A stretch of 64,000 nt of DNA from Buddleja alternifolia (Eukaryota > Streptophyta > Magnoliopsida > Lamiales > Scrophulariaceae): the NCBI GenBank assembly GCA_019426215.1, contig CM033391.1, positions 11,520,708-11,584,707 of the forward strand. Direction: 5' to 3'. The position numbers and the translations under genes were made by a program. The notes under the pieces were generated by a model. The model was given only the letters and a program-made list of their open reading frames with translations, was not told the DNA's origin and made no database searches. Below are positions 47,209-57,590 of the stretch, piece by piece (the first letter of the stretch is position 1; every line of letters starts with the position of its first letter).

Positions 47209-47631
47209 TCAACTCCTTGGCTCTACTGATACTAATTGAGACACTTTTTCTATTAAAACATTATGTTTACTTATTAAAGGCTCGAGTGCCAAAACTACTT
47301 GCGTGTTTATCATATTCGAAAAGACATCGCACGTCTGATTAAATATTTCACCCAATTCTGTTATCACTTGGGTGACTTCTCGAGCGAGCCCATCTTGAGC
47401 ACCCACAGCAATATCCTGTACAATTGCTGTGAATATTCGAGCAGACTCTTGAGCCAATGCTCGATAATGACCATCAAATTCTCTTCTTTGATCCTCTCGA
47501 GCACCCACCAAAGTCTGTTTCATAATACAGATAAATTGTTCATACATTTTATCTGCCCTAACCTTGTGTTTCGAAATTGGTTGAGTATCACAATCCTCAC
47601 CAAAATCGTCTCTAGTCGATTCTCCCGACAT
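47209..47631 (-). CDS. Tat 5'-region ORF, N-terminal part
   Basis: A 140-codon minus-strand frame starting at 47631 (MSGESTRDDFGED), 59 bases inside the PBS. Its position is that of ORF1 or the start of gag in Tat elements. The sequence is helical and rich in Glu, Gln and Val, without a domain I recognise. It ends at a stop, and the following 190 bases to the Sirevirus border have further stops in all frames, so it is probably a truncated or broken frame. Confidence 0.55.
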   Translation of the reverse strand: MSGESTRDDFGEDCDTQPISKHKVRADKMYEQFICIMKQTLVGAREDQRREFDGHYRALAQESARIFTAIVQDIAVGAQDGLAREVTQVITELGEIFNQTCDVFSNMINTQVVLALEPLISKHNVLIEKVSQLVSVEPRS

Positions 47632-47689
47632 TATACTTTCTTATTTACTTATTTTTAATTAGGATGTCGATTCTACCAAACGATTACTA

Positions 47690-47701
47690 CTGTGGTCGCC
47701 A
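47690..47701 (-). other. Primer-binding site of the Tat element (tRNA-Arg type)
   Basis: TGGCGACCACAG on the minus strand, six bases inside the right LTR. It is the typical Tat-lineage primer-binding site. Confidence 0.85.
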
Positions 47702-47707
47702 AAAATT

Positions 47708-48427
47708 TGTTTCCGGATGAAAACAAATTGAATGAGATGGATTCAATTGACTGATTCAAGCCTCATGATAATCTATATTTTGAGATTATCTTCCAACCCC
47801 CACGTTCGATACGCTATTTGATGATTCACGTCTTAAACTAAACGTCGATCACAGGTATTCGAACTCAAATAAAATGACAGAAATATTCAAGTCAAGGCAA
47901 AAACTATCTATCAAATACTTAAATCTGAAAACAGACAATTTAATACCTCCATGAGAATCTTTCAGTCGAACGCCTGTGAGTACAACTTCTGAGAAGATAG
48001 AAACCTGCTAACTCCTTCTACGCTAAATTATTCCTAAATTTACACTGCAGACTAATCCTAAAATTAAGACTAATTCTAAGAAAATATGAAAGAAATTTTA
48101 GAATTGTGTTCTTTTTTTTTTGTCCTCCTTCTTGTGTCCCTCTTTCCTCGTATATATTCTAGTTTGATGATCCCACGTTCCGTGACTCCTGGAACTGCTT
48201 GCAACTGCCCTTTCAAAAACCTTTGTTTTGGCGCTACTCTTCATGGGCAGACTTTTCGTTCTTTTGGGTTTTACTTCAATTGATTTTTCCGGCCCAGAAC
48301 AATGCGTATATATATATATAGTTTTGTTTTCTAATGGACTCCTTCCAAAACTAATTCTTCATCTTTGCTGCTATTGGGCCTTTGGGCTTTGGAGCCCATT
48401 TATTATCTTTTTCTTTTGGTGTAAACA
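47708..48427 (-). repeat. Right (5') LTR of the Tat element
   Basis: 720 bp, TGTTTCCGG...GTGTAAACA as read on the plus strand, matching the split left LTR. The two differ clearly more than the LTRs of the other two complete elements, so this is the oldest of the three. Confidence 0.9.
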
Positions 48428-48949
48428 TATATATTATCAAAATATTTTGGATCATGTATTTTTGTTTAATTGGGACAAATGGGAAGTAGGTCGAGACTGC
48501 ATTGGTGCGGACAAATGTGCAGGATAGTACGATATGGTGTGGGACATGTCAATGTTGGTTACCCCATGAGCAAGTGTTGTGGGCAGATTGGTCCCAACGT
48601 GCGGGCAATGCGTGCAGCACGAAACACCCGATGGGCAGGACAAGGACCTGGCATTCGTGCACGCAGTGAGCATAAACAAGACCTGATGGACGGTTATTGC
48701 ATGCATGCAATACAGAGAGGATAGGGGACGCCTGTGAAAATAGATAGTTAAGAGTCGGGTCATGTGACAATAATTGGGAAGTCTTACCCAAATACAATTG
48801 CTAGACACATGGTAGATTGATGCTGATTGCTGTGAGAACAAGTTGGAGGCAGTCTCACAACCTCCCACAGGTGTACCCATCTGATTGGCTCGTCTTTTGT
48901 AGTGGGAAATGTCAACTATAATTTGCATATTCTAGTTTAAATAATTTGG
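48428..48949. other. Sequence between the Tat element and the LINE tail, no gene seen
   Basis: About 520 bases of moderate GC with open frames on both strands, none of which I can assign to a family. It includes a TGCATGCATGCA stretch near 48699-48711. Confidence 0.4.
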
Positions 48950-49686
48950 CCATGCCTTATACGTTTTCTAGTGTAGAATTTGCACCTACCTTTTTTGATC
49001 TTTTCCTCATCATTATTTGGGCAATTTGGTGGAATAGAAACTAAATGCTAATGGAGAAGCACTGCTTACCACCACTTAACCTCTTCTATTTTGCAACATC
49101 ATTCCATGAAAGCTTCAAAACTGCAAATGAACAGATAAGCCCACATGGAAATGTAGCAGTACCGACTAGATGGCGCCTACCTGATACACAATTCATAAAG
49201 TTAAATTTTGATGGAGCTGTATTTGCAAATACACAACAAATTGGCATTGGCATTGTCGCGAGAGATGCATCTGGATGTTGCCTAGCATGGTGTTCGACAA
49301 GAATGAGCATGGTAAGTGATGGTATCCAAGCTGAGGCGCTAGCTCTTCGAACAACTCTCGAGATGGCTTTATTTTTTGGCTGGAATAATGTGACGGTTGA
49401 AGGGGATAGCTCTAATCTATATACCCAATTCCAAAGCGTGGACGAGGATCTATCGGCAATTGGTACAATTATTGAAGATTGTAAACGCTTGAAACTTGGT
49501 TTTAATTCTTGTATCCCTTCTTTAGTTAGGGGTTCGGGTAACCAGGTAGCCCATCTCCTAGCTAGAAATGCCTTTTCTACTGTTGGGGGAGTCCCTTTAT
49601 CCCTGATCTTGTACAAACTATCCTTCTGTCGGATTCGATATTTTGAATAAGATATCGTTTGATTTCAAAAAAAAAAAAAAAAAAAA
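48950..49686 (+). mobile_element. 5'-truncated LINE (L1-type) tail
   Basis: Ends in an A run (49667-49686). It encodes the end of a plant LINE ORF2: an IIWAIWWNRN motif (about 49007-49040), a stop, then RNase H. The left border is approximate and no target duplication was found. Extreme 5' truncation is usual for LINEs. Confidence 0.7.
49045..49650 (+). pseudogene. LINE-derived RNase H-like domain (RVT_3)
   Basis: An open frame of 201 codons. The RNase H fold is recognisable: KLNFDGAVF with the first Asp, GIGIVARDASG, EALALRTTLEMA with the Glu, VEGDSSNLY with the second Asp, and RGSGNQVAHLLARNA near the C-terminus. This fits the RVT_3 domain at the end of plant LINE ORF2 proteins. A TAA directly precedes the ATG and separates it from the upstream LINE motif, so this ATG is probably accidental. 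No promoter was seen. It is more likely a dead LINE fragment than a host gene, though the domain itself is unbroken. Confidence 0.75.
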
Positions 49687-51420
49687 GAGATCATCCAATT
49701 AATACAAGGTTGGCCTTTTGGTAGTAAATTTGTGTTTTTTATATGTATTTTTTGCATTTGTGTATGGAACATTTGGGATCTTGGTTCCAATCTTTGAAAG
49801 ACTGATTGATTTGGTGGACAAAATTAGGCGTCAAGAAGACAGGATTTTTTCTAAGAGTTTTACCCGTGACAATTAGTTGCTAATGTTTGTGTTCCCCTCG
49901 ATTATTTTCTCCTTCTTTGATGGTTTTCTTTTCTTTTAATGGTTTATTAGATGGATTTAAATCCATTGTAATAAATGAAAAATAAATCCAAAATGAATGC
50001 TAAATTTATCAATTTCATAGTGATTTGAAATTTCTCAAATAAACTCAATAAATGTACATTATTTGATTTGATATTCTTAGTTCACGAGCCTTTAATTCTC
50101 ATCGCGACCTTAACTTTCTGTTAGTAGATATGAATTACTCCAAAGCCCTTTTTTTTGTGCCAAAAAGTAGAATAAAATATTTCCAAAACAATAAAATTTG
50201 AACAATACAATAAAACAATTTTAAAATGATAAAATGATAAAGTTTATGCAATGTATGAGATTTAAATTATACTGCAATGAATCGGCACGGTCATATAAAT
50301 TATTTATTTATTATCACAATTCATCTAATGCCTACTAACTATCGTTGTAGAACAGCATAGATGAAAATAGTTTTTATGTTCATCTTGAAATTTATTATTT
50401 TGAATAATTGACTAACCCAATAATTTTTATTGTTCAGTACGGTGAAATACTTGAAAATGGATAGTGCGTGAATATGCGGTAATTAACTTCACATGATCAG
50501 AAGGTACTCTTGCTCCTTTAATTTTCGTCTTTTTAAAAAACTATTGAGAACATAATTGACATGTGACTTGTGAAACTTAATGATTATGCCCACAGAATTT
50601 ACAGAAGAAAAATAATCATTAATTTGACCTAGAAACTTTATAGCCAAAGGTAAGGATCATAGGATATGATATTCTTTCCATTTCCTTTTAAGAAATCTTT
50701 ATTTCATCAATGATAAATGTTTAAAATAGAGATAACAATCAACAGACATTTCTAACACATCAATTAAAAATTAATTCGAGCACATTCTAGAGAGTATATA
50801 GCAATTGAATTCCACCAATAAAATTCCGAAAAAGAAACTCTAATATGTGAGAGACTGTAACTCTCATAATAAGAGATAAGAGAGGGAGAAGAAATCAAAT
50901 ACTAACTAAAAGCTACAAAATATATGAGATATATAGCCTCGCCTTCAAATTCATCATTGACGGAAATGCCCCGTCGAAAATGGAATGATTATATGGGAAG
51001 ACGGAGAAGACGTCTTGCTATTACGAACCAATCATTCTAAACATTGAAGAAGATTGAAGAAGCTATTACCATAACTCAAGATAAAAACAATCTTGCTTCT
51101 TTGGCCATTGGGGCAGCGATTGGTGAAATTGCAATTTTACCAAATAATCAAGTAGTTTATTTCTTTTCTATTTTGCAAAGTGTCGATCAAGATTGATAAT
51201 GTCAGTCAATTTAAATGAAACAATTGACCAAATTAAATGAAGTCTAATTATAGCAGCGAAGAAGAGTGCAACAAAAGTTAAAGGTCTTGATACAAATTCA
51301 ACGAAAATGTTTTCTACTTTATTTTTGATAATCGGAATTTGTGAGTCATTGATTATTGATTTTTAACTAGTTGTCAGTATATTGTCATTTAGTAATGCAT
51401 TTATTTGAATATAAACCAAA
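49687..51420. other. AT-rich region with two small coding-like frames
   Basis: Mostly AT-rich without a recognisable gene. Two short frames stand out by their codon-like composition: 50966-51196 (starts MPRRKWNDYMG, one internal TAA, then a stretch with LASLAIGAAIGEIAIL) and 51199-51366 (starts MSVNLNETIDQIK, one internal TGA, ends FLIIGICESLIIDF). They are in different frames. I could not assign them. They may be decayed exons of a lost gene. Confidence 0.35.
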
Positions 51421-51653
51421 AAAATCATTAAACTTAAAGTCGGAAAGGAAATAGGAAATACTTATCGAATATTATAAACCAAAAAAATCCAAATATATAA
51501 CCGAATCACTGACTAGCATCCATAGGAATACCAAAGTGAAAACTCACCATAGGGAAAAAATAATATTAAAATTGTTGAATTTTTCTAACTCCTAATGCTT
51601 ATTATATACTTGAGAGTAAACTGAAAACTAAGGAAAATAACACCAATTCTTCA

Positions 51654-53601
51654 TCAATTTGGTGGTGGGAAGAAGATTTCTTCAGCCTTCCTTTTAGAGC
51701 TAAACTTCTCCTCCACATCTTGACCAACATTGAAAGAAGCCTGCAGCACTTGTGGAGACAATGCCTTCCAAACTGATGTCTTTCCAGCCAAATGAGTGAA
51801 AATTGGACTGCAATGAAAAAATAAATAAATCATAATCTGGAAAAATAAAATCGATATTTACAAGGAACCCCCCAACATTTTGCTTAATTATATTTATACC
51901 CATGTCCAATTTGACAAGAACTGATAAGGGGTGTTAGTGTAATTTACCAAAAGACAAAGAAACAAGCAAAAGTAGGTAATTGAGAAACTCACTTGGGGGT
52001 AGTGATAATAGAGAACCAATCCATGCCATCAGGATCACAAATCTTCGAGACGACAAAAAACCTAGGAACAATGAAAAGATAACCAGCCTTAACAGTCGTC
52101 TCCAAAACACGCTTTCCATCAACCCCGACGACTTGAACCCTGCCACTGCCCCTAACAATATAAGTGACCTGCAATGCTGAGTCACAAGAAAAACCGGGCG
52201 AGCACATGGCCCCACCATCTAGTCTCACGAGATCAGCACCTAGTCCAACCTCCCCAACCAAGGGCAAATTCTTAGTGTTCAATACAACAACTTTTCCACC
52301 ATTCTTAATATCAACATCTAGTGGAGCTTCCTCGCAATTCAATGCCATGCCCGTGTAGTGTTCCTTTTTGGGCTCGGGCATTTTGAAGCTCGGGTCGAGC
52401 TTGACTATGCCCTTTACGGTTTGTTTGGTGACTAGGGTTTTGACAGTGGCTTCGTCTAAGTCCCATGCTCGGGAGACGAATTCGGTTGTGAATCCGGTGA
52501 AGATGCCGGTGGGGCCGGTTAGGGAGAAATCGGTGAAGGAACCGGATTTGTGTGCTTTTGAGGTGTCCCCGAGGAAGAGGATTGCTAGTTCGGTGTCCTC
52601 TTTGTTGTACCACCATGTGGTAACACCGAATGGGAGGGCGATGGCGTCGCCTTTCTTTATTGCGAGCACCTTCTCTTCTTTCTCAGGAAGGATGATTCCA
52701 GCCACTCCACTACCTAATTACAGTTGTTTTGGGTTATATTTAGAGTATGATGAATACTAAATCAAATCCATATTGTGCATTTATGACAAGAATTGCATGA
52801 TTTTACGTGGGAAAAGGAAAAGAATAGAAAAGAAGCGTTTGTTCATGAACTGATTGCAAAATCTAAAGCAAATTGCATTAGCTTTGCAAGAATCCTAGCA
52901 GAAAAATTTAGGTTCCTTTAGCTCTTTATATGTCACTGCATGCTTTGAACATTCTATCATCATATCATATGAAAAGCAAATTGGTATATCACGTAAAAAG
53001 GCATATTATAATTTATATATCGTTTCACCATCATAATATAAACTCATTCAGGAAATTTGGTAGGATTATTAGATAATGAATCTGAAAAAAACAGGAAAAA
53101 CTCCCACAAAACTGTGATGTACTTGAAAATTTTCAAGTTTCACATAAATTAATTAATCATGTTTATTTTCAGAAGATCAATTAGTTAGTAAATATCTTGC
53201 TCGACACAAACACATGAATAAATTTATAACTATCTTCCTTAATGTGAACTAGCAAACAAATATAAGCAAATCATTAATATGCTCAACAATCAATAGATCC
53301 AATAAAAGAGCAATATCGTTCCTATATATATACACATAAAAGCATGCATGAAAAACGTCGACGTATAACACTTATGGATGAAAAAGGCGATATCAATTTA
53401 TATACCTTGAAGAACATAAGCAACCTTGGCGGAGTCAGAGTAGCTAGGCAAAGCAAGTCCGTTCTTCTCAAGAACAAGCTTGGCGGCGCCGATGTTGCCT
53501 TCACGCAGCATTGGGAGCTCATTCGGGCACCACGCGTAGTACGCGCCACCATCTCCGCCGTACACCTTCTTCGACAACTTTGGTGACAAATCAATCTCCA
53601 T
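51654..53601 (-). CDS. Bicupin protein (11S globulin / glutelin type-D-like), copy 2
   Basis: Three exons on the minus strand: 53406-53601, 51993-52713 and 51654-51807, with the same phases and splice sites as copy 1. It makes a 356-residue two-cupin protein starting MEIDLSPK and ending FFPPPN. Exon 1 is identical at the DNA level to the outer exon 1 of copy 1; exon 2 has about 13 differences in 721 bases, nearly all silent. Intron 1 is shorter than in copy 1, because the extra first exon and about 760 bases around it are absent. No signal peptide. The frame is fully open, so both copies are probably functional. See copy 1 for the family. Confidence 0.94.
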
Positions 53602-53710
53602 TCTTTTTAATTCGATATCTCTGATTAATCAAGACTATGAGTAATTAGTAGCTATACGTAGGAACAAATTTGTTTCTTGTTGATGTGAAGACGAATGGTT
53701 TGTATGGGGG

Positions 53711-53719
53711 GTATATATA
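53711..53719 (-). promoter_or_regulatory. TATA box of cupin copy 2
   Basis: TATATATA on the minus strand about 110 bases upstream of the ATG, in the same context as in copy 1. The RY-like CATGCA next to it in copy 1 reads CATACA here. Confidence 0.6.
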
Positions 53720-54525
53720 GGGGCGGAATTAGTTGACGTGATGTGGCGAAGTGCTAGTGAAATAATGACTCTAGAGGTTGAGATGTATTCCAAACAGAAT
53801 TCAGTTTGTGTTATGCGTAGATATAGATAATTTAGAGCTATAGTTTAACACGGATTAAGAATTGTTACGATACTCTGGATATAGAGTTATAGTTTGATAA
53901 GGCTTCAATTTCTGTACGGTAGGATGGTACGTACGATTCTCTTAATTTAGAAAAAATAAGTACAAAGAAGTCCCCCTCAAAATATTTTGATATATCGAGA
54001 ATCAATAAAAATATTTTTTTTTTCAATTTCGTACTATTTCACGATCTTTTTATTCCAGAAAAATACCAAAAAAAAAACAAGCTATTTTTTGAACTAAGTT
54101 TCATTAAGAATTTGATCGATTTTATTTAGTGTAAATATTTTTTATGTTTCAAATTTATAAATTGTCTAATATGAATTTTACTCTTTTTTTTAATGTTAAA
54201 TAGTTTAATTGTATATATATAATTGTCTTTGAGTTTGATCATATTGTAATTATCTTTAATAGTTTACTTTTTAAATGATTGAGAAAATAAAAATATTTGA
54301 AATTAAAATCGTACTTCACGCACACTAGTATTTTTATCAATATAAGCTTTCAAACAATCTTCTATAGAAAGAAATACATTTCAATTAATTCTCTGTAGCT
54401 TATTACTAGCATAAACCCGGTAGGATTCTTATCAAAGAAAAACCCCTTAGGATTCGGAAAACTATTAAACAAATCTTACCATTGATAAATTATTAGGGTT
54501 TTTAGTTTACTATTAACGGAAGGAT
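53720..54525. other. Upstream region of cupin copy 2, no gene seen
   Basis: AT-rich. From 53810 to about 54260 it is a diverged homologue of 3150-3600. It contains a short insertion around 53743-53810 that copy 1 lacks. No coding region. Confidence 0.55.
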
Positions 54526-55232
54526 GATGATATAGCCAGAGCATATCTCCTAATGCCAGAACAAAATAATAGATTGACAAATATATCCTCATTCAATATC
54601 CAAAAAGAAATTCTCCTAATCCATCTTTCATTTTTGCCCTTTTCGTCTCGAATGTGTATGCCGGCCACTCAATTTGTTCCAGACGTTTCTTCTTCCATGA
54701 ATCTGCATGTTGTACAATTTTCTTAGCATTTGTTTCAATTGTAAAGTTACAATTTGGGGTGAGGACTGTGAAGTGGGTTTCAAAGATTTAAGTGCCCAAA
54801 ATGGAATTTCTGAAAGAAAAATACAAGTAATGAACTGGGTATTTGCATTTTCATTTCTTTTGTATATGTTTTTGTGCATCTTCATCATCCCATGTTTGGG
54901 TCGATTATCTTGAGCTAGGTTCGATCTTTTTTTACTTTTTAAAATGTTTAAATCTTCGGAAAAATTGTGAGCAACTGAGTTTTGCCCAAGTGGTGATGGT
55001 TGGAAAGAATGATGAATTACAAAAGCTTTGAGGAAAAAAAAAGAAAAAGAAAAACACTTCATTTCATTGATTGATTGAGGCCTTTAGTGACAGATGAGGA
55101 TTATTGAAAAGCCATCGGAAGAATAGCAACGGATGGGATTCTTTTTGACATAGAGTAAAAAGATTAAGGTTAAATTAGTCAATTCATCTACTTTTGCTCT
55201 GGCATTAGGAGAATTGCTCTGGCATTATCACC
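54526..55232. mobile_element. TIR element with doubled terminal motif
   Basis: About 707 bp with imperfect inverted ends of about 58 bases. Each end contains two direct copies of an AATGCCAGAGCA-like word (54533-54544 and 54551-54562 at the left, mirrored at 55194-55230). The interior has a 144-codon minus-strand open frame (54628-55062) without a recognisable domain. No clear target duplication, so the superfamily (MULE-like or other MITE) is open. Confidence 0.65.
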
Positions 55233-55448
55233 ACCCTTGACGGAATACAATCTTTGGCTCTTCGTTGAATTCCTTGGAGGTCCAATCTTTGGCTCTTCGT
55301 TGAATTCCATGGATGTGCATGCCATAGTATTTTTTTTTCTTTTCATATCTTGCATCAGATTTAGAGAATAAAAAGTGAAACAATGTTAATAATATTTACG
55401 AAAAAAGAATAAATCTGATGTCAAAAAAAGTAATTATAAAGGAAAATT

Positions 55449-56624
55449 TCATTTTTGTCCCTAAGTTATACGTCAAATCGAATTTTGATCCCTCAGTTAC
55501 AACGCTCATCAAATGTAATCCCTAAACTACCACATTTTCATCAAATTTAGTTTCTCATTCTAATTTTCAGTCAAATTGGTAACTGTGGGGATTAATTGAA
55601 ATGTTAAAAATTACATTTTGTACCCCAAAGGAACAAATTTTGACACTTTTCACACCATAAAAGAATATATAATTGACAAATTTCACCATTTAATCGAAAT
55701 TTTATTCACAAGTTACATCACAATCCACTTCTAATCCATATCTGCGGCTTTACTACAGTATTCAAAACAACAAAAAATGTAAAAAAATAAAAAAATGTTA
55801 AGGAGAAAGAAAAATGCTTTGATAATTATTTAGCTGATGATCCGCATTTCAAATTGTATATAGTTTTTTTCGTTTTTCCACGAGTTAATATTTGTTTAAA
55901 AATATGATCACAACAACTGTTGCAAAATGTAGTTATTTGCGTGTAATTGAGATAACTGTTGCTAAATCAAGGCAAGAAAAATAAATTTGTTATATATTTT
56001 TCTAATTTACTGCAAGATTTGTAACTTCCTCCCCGTTATCCAAATCCCTCTAATTAATTTCTCCCATAAAACCCTATAATATCATGTTTATTTCTAAAGA
56101 TGAAGCAACAAGATAAAGATTAAATAATTTATCTCCACTCTCTCTGCATCTCTTTTTCTGAAATCATATTTTGGATTTGTATATATTTTCTTAGTCATCT
56201 CTACTTGTTTTAGTTTTTGTTATTTATTCTATCTCTAATGACTTTTAGTTTGTAGAGTCTATTTACAGTGATGAAATGGGTCTGGGAAGTGTTATGATCA
56301 AAATTATCATTAAAAAGAGACAAGAAACCATCACAATATAATGATGAATTGCTAATTCTATCTTCAAATTTGAAAAATTATAATTAAAGGGTGGAATTTT
56401 TTAGTTATTCTTTGTTGGGGTAGAAATTATCAAAATTTGTGTTTTTGGGGTGCAAAATGCAATTTTTGACATTTTAATTAACCAAACAATTACCAATTTG
56501 ACTAAAAATTAGACGGAGGGACCATATTTGATGAAAATGTAGTAGTTTATGGCCTACATGTGATGAACGTTGTAATTGGGGGATCAAAATCGAATTCGGC
56601 GTAAAATTGGAGGATCAAAAATGA
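55449..56624. mobile_element. Element with about 200-bp inverted repeats (MULE-like)
   Basis: The left end (55449-55670) and the right end (about 56395-56624) are inverted repeats of each other over more than 200 bases, starting TCATTTTTG. Long inverted repeats with a short AT-rich centre fit a non-autonomous Mutator-like element. The flanking 9 bases do not match clearly. No coding region. Confidence 0.7.
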
Positions 56625-57590
56625 TTTTTTTTTAATTTTAAACGTGCAACTAAATATCTTAATAATGATACCCTTTATTTTTCTGTTATTTATTCGAACA
56701 AATAATTTTGGTGCAGACTCTTCCTAGGTAGTAAAACTCTTTAATAGAGTCCAAATAGCTTTATGATATGTAATAACTAATAACCTAAAAATATGTGGTG
56801 AGACGCATAATTAGTTCTATACTAGTCTTCTACATGACTTGGTAGACATATGTAGTGGGAGATTGGTTGTATCATATCTCAGAGTCGGGGTATTCCATAA
56901 ACATTAATGAATATAAATAAAAGAGTTAATTACGTCCACATGGAGCACATCTTAGACAATTGCCATAATTACGGATCCACCCTCGAATTCTGCAAAATTA
57001 CATAAACTTCGTGAGTATTGTCTTTGTCTAACATTTAGGTCCTGTCGTTAATATTCATTAGAGTTCCATTAAATCCTGACAAAAATACCCAATGCTTCGG
57101 GGTGGGGAAGAGAGTAATTTTAACATTTTATAGGGTTAGTAATAGAATAATTTAATATTAAAATGATTATAAAAACATTAATAATATCTAAAAAAAGTAT
57201 ATAAAAAACATTAAATAAATATTAAATTTTTTATAAAAATATATAAAAAGAACATTAAAAATGTCTGAACACAATTAGGATATATTAAAAACTATTTATG
57301 TTAAAAAAATTTATTTATCAACAATTATTAAATCAAATTTCTTTATAAAAAGATGGGATTTTGAAAAAAAAATGACATAAATGTGAATCTTTTGCAGCTT
57401 ATGTCCACGTGGCTCCAAATATCCTACATTACAATAGTATTTTCTGATTGGATAACAATAGAAAAAAAATTAGAGGCGCTGTTTTCTGATAGAAATGGCT
57501 GCTTCAAAGAACACAACAAGCAATCAAGAATTAGTTTCAAAAATTCCATTCCGAAAATAAAAAAGAGAAGAAAAGGAATTTCCATTGCCA
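56625..57590. other. Upstream region of RIBA3, no gene seen
   Basis: AT-rich DNA. A stretch at about 56925-57110 resembles dispersed non-coding repeat ends in plants, but no partner repeat was found. The RIBA3 promoter must lie in the last few hundred bases; I cannot point to a certain TATA box. Confidence 0.4.

Larger units (their letters stand above)
19230..48427 (-). mobile_element. Tat-type Ty3/gypsy element hosting two Sirevirus copies
   Basis: Both LTRs are present: the left one (19230-34002, split) is the element's 3' LTR and the right one (47708-48427) its 5' LTR. The element is flanked by a TATAT duplication (19225-19229 and 48428-48432). In element order: 5' LTR, tRNA-Arg-type PBS, an N-terminal gag-region ORF, a gap filled by a truncated Sirevirus, integrase, an antisense plant-mobile-domain gene, polypurine tract, 3' LTR. 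Protease, reverse transcriptase and RNase H are gone. PBS and the KPWPFRGWAMDIIGK integrase motif point to the Tat lineage (Ogre/Retand group). Confidence 0.88.

Noticed and set aside
48470..48928. Overlapping open frames of 80-158 codons on both strands
   Set aside because: No homology, and mutually overlapping frames in a GC-richer patch are expected by chance.
54628..55062. 144-codon frame as a host gene
   Set aside because: It lies wholly within a TIR element, lacks a known domain and is low-complexity at its start.
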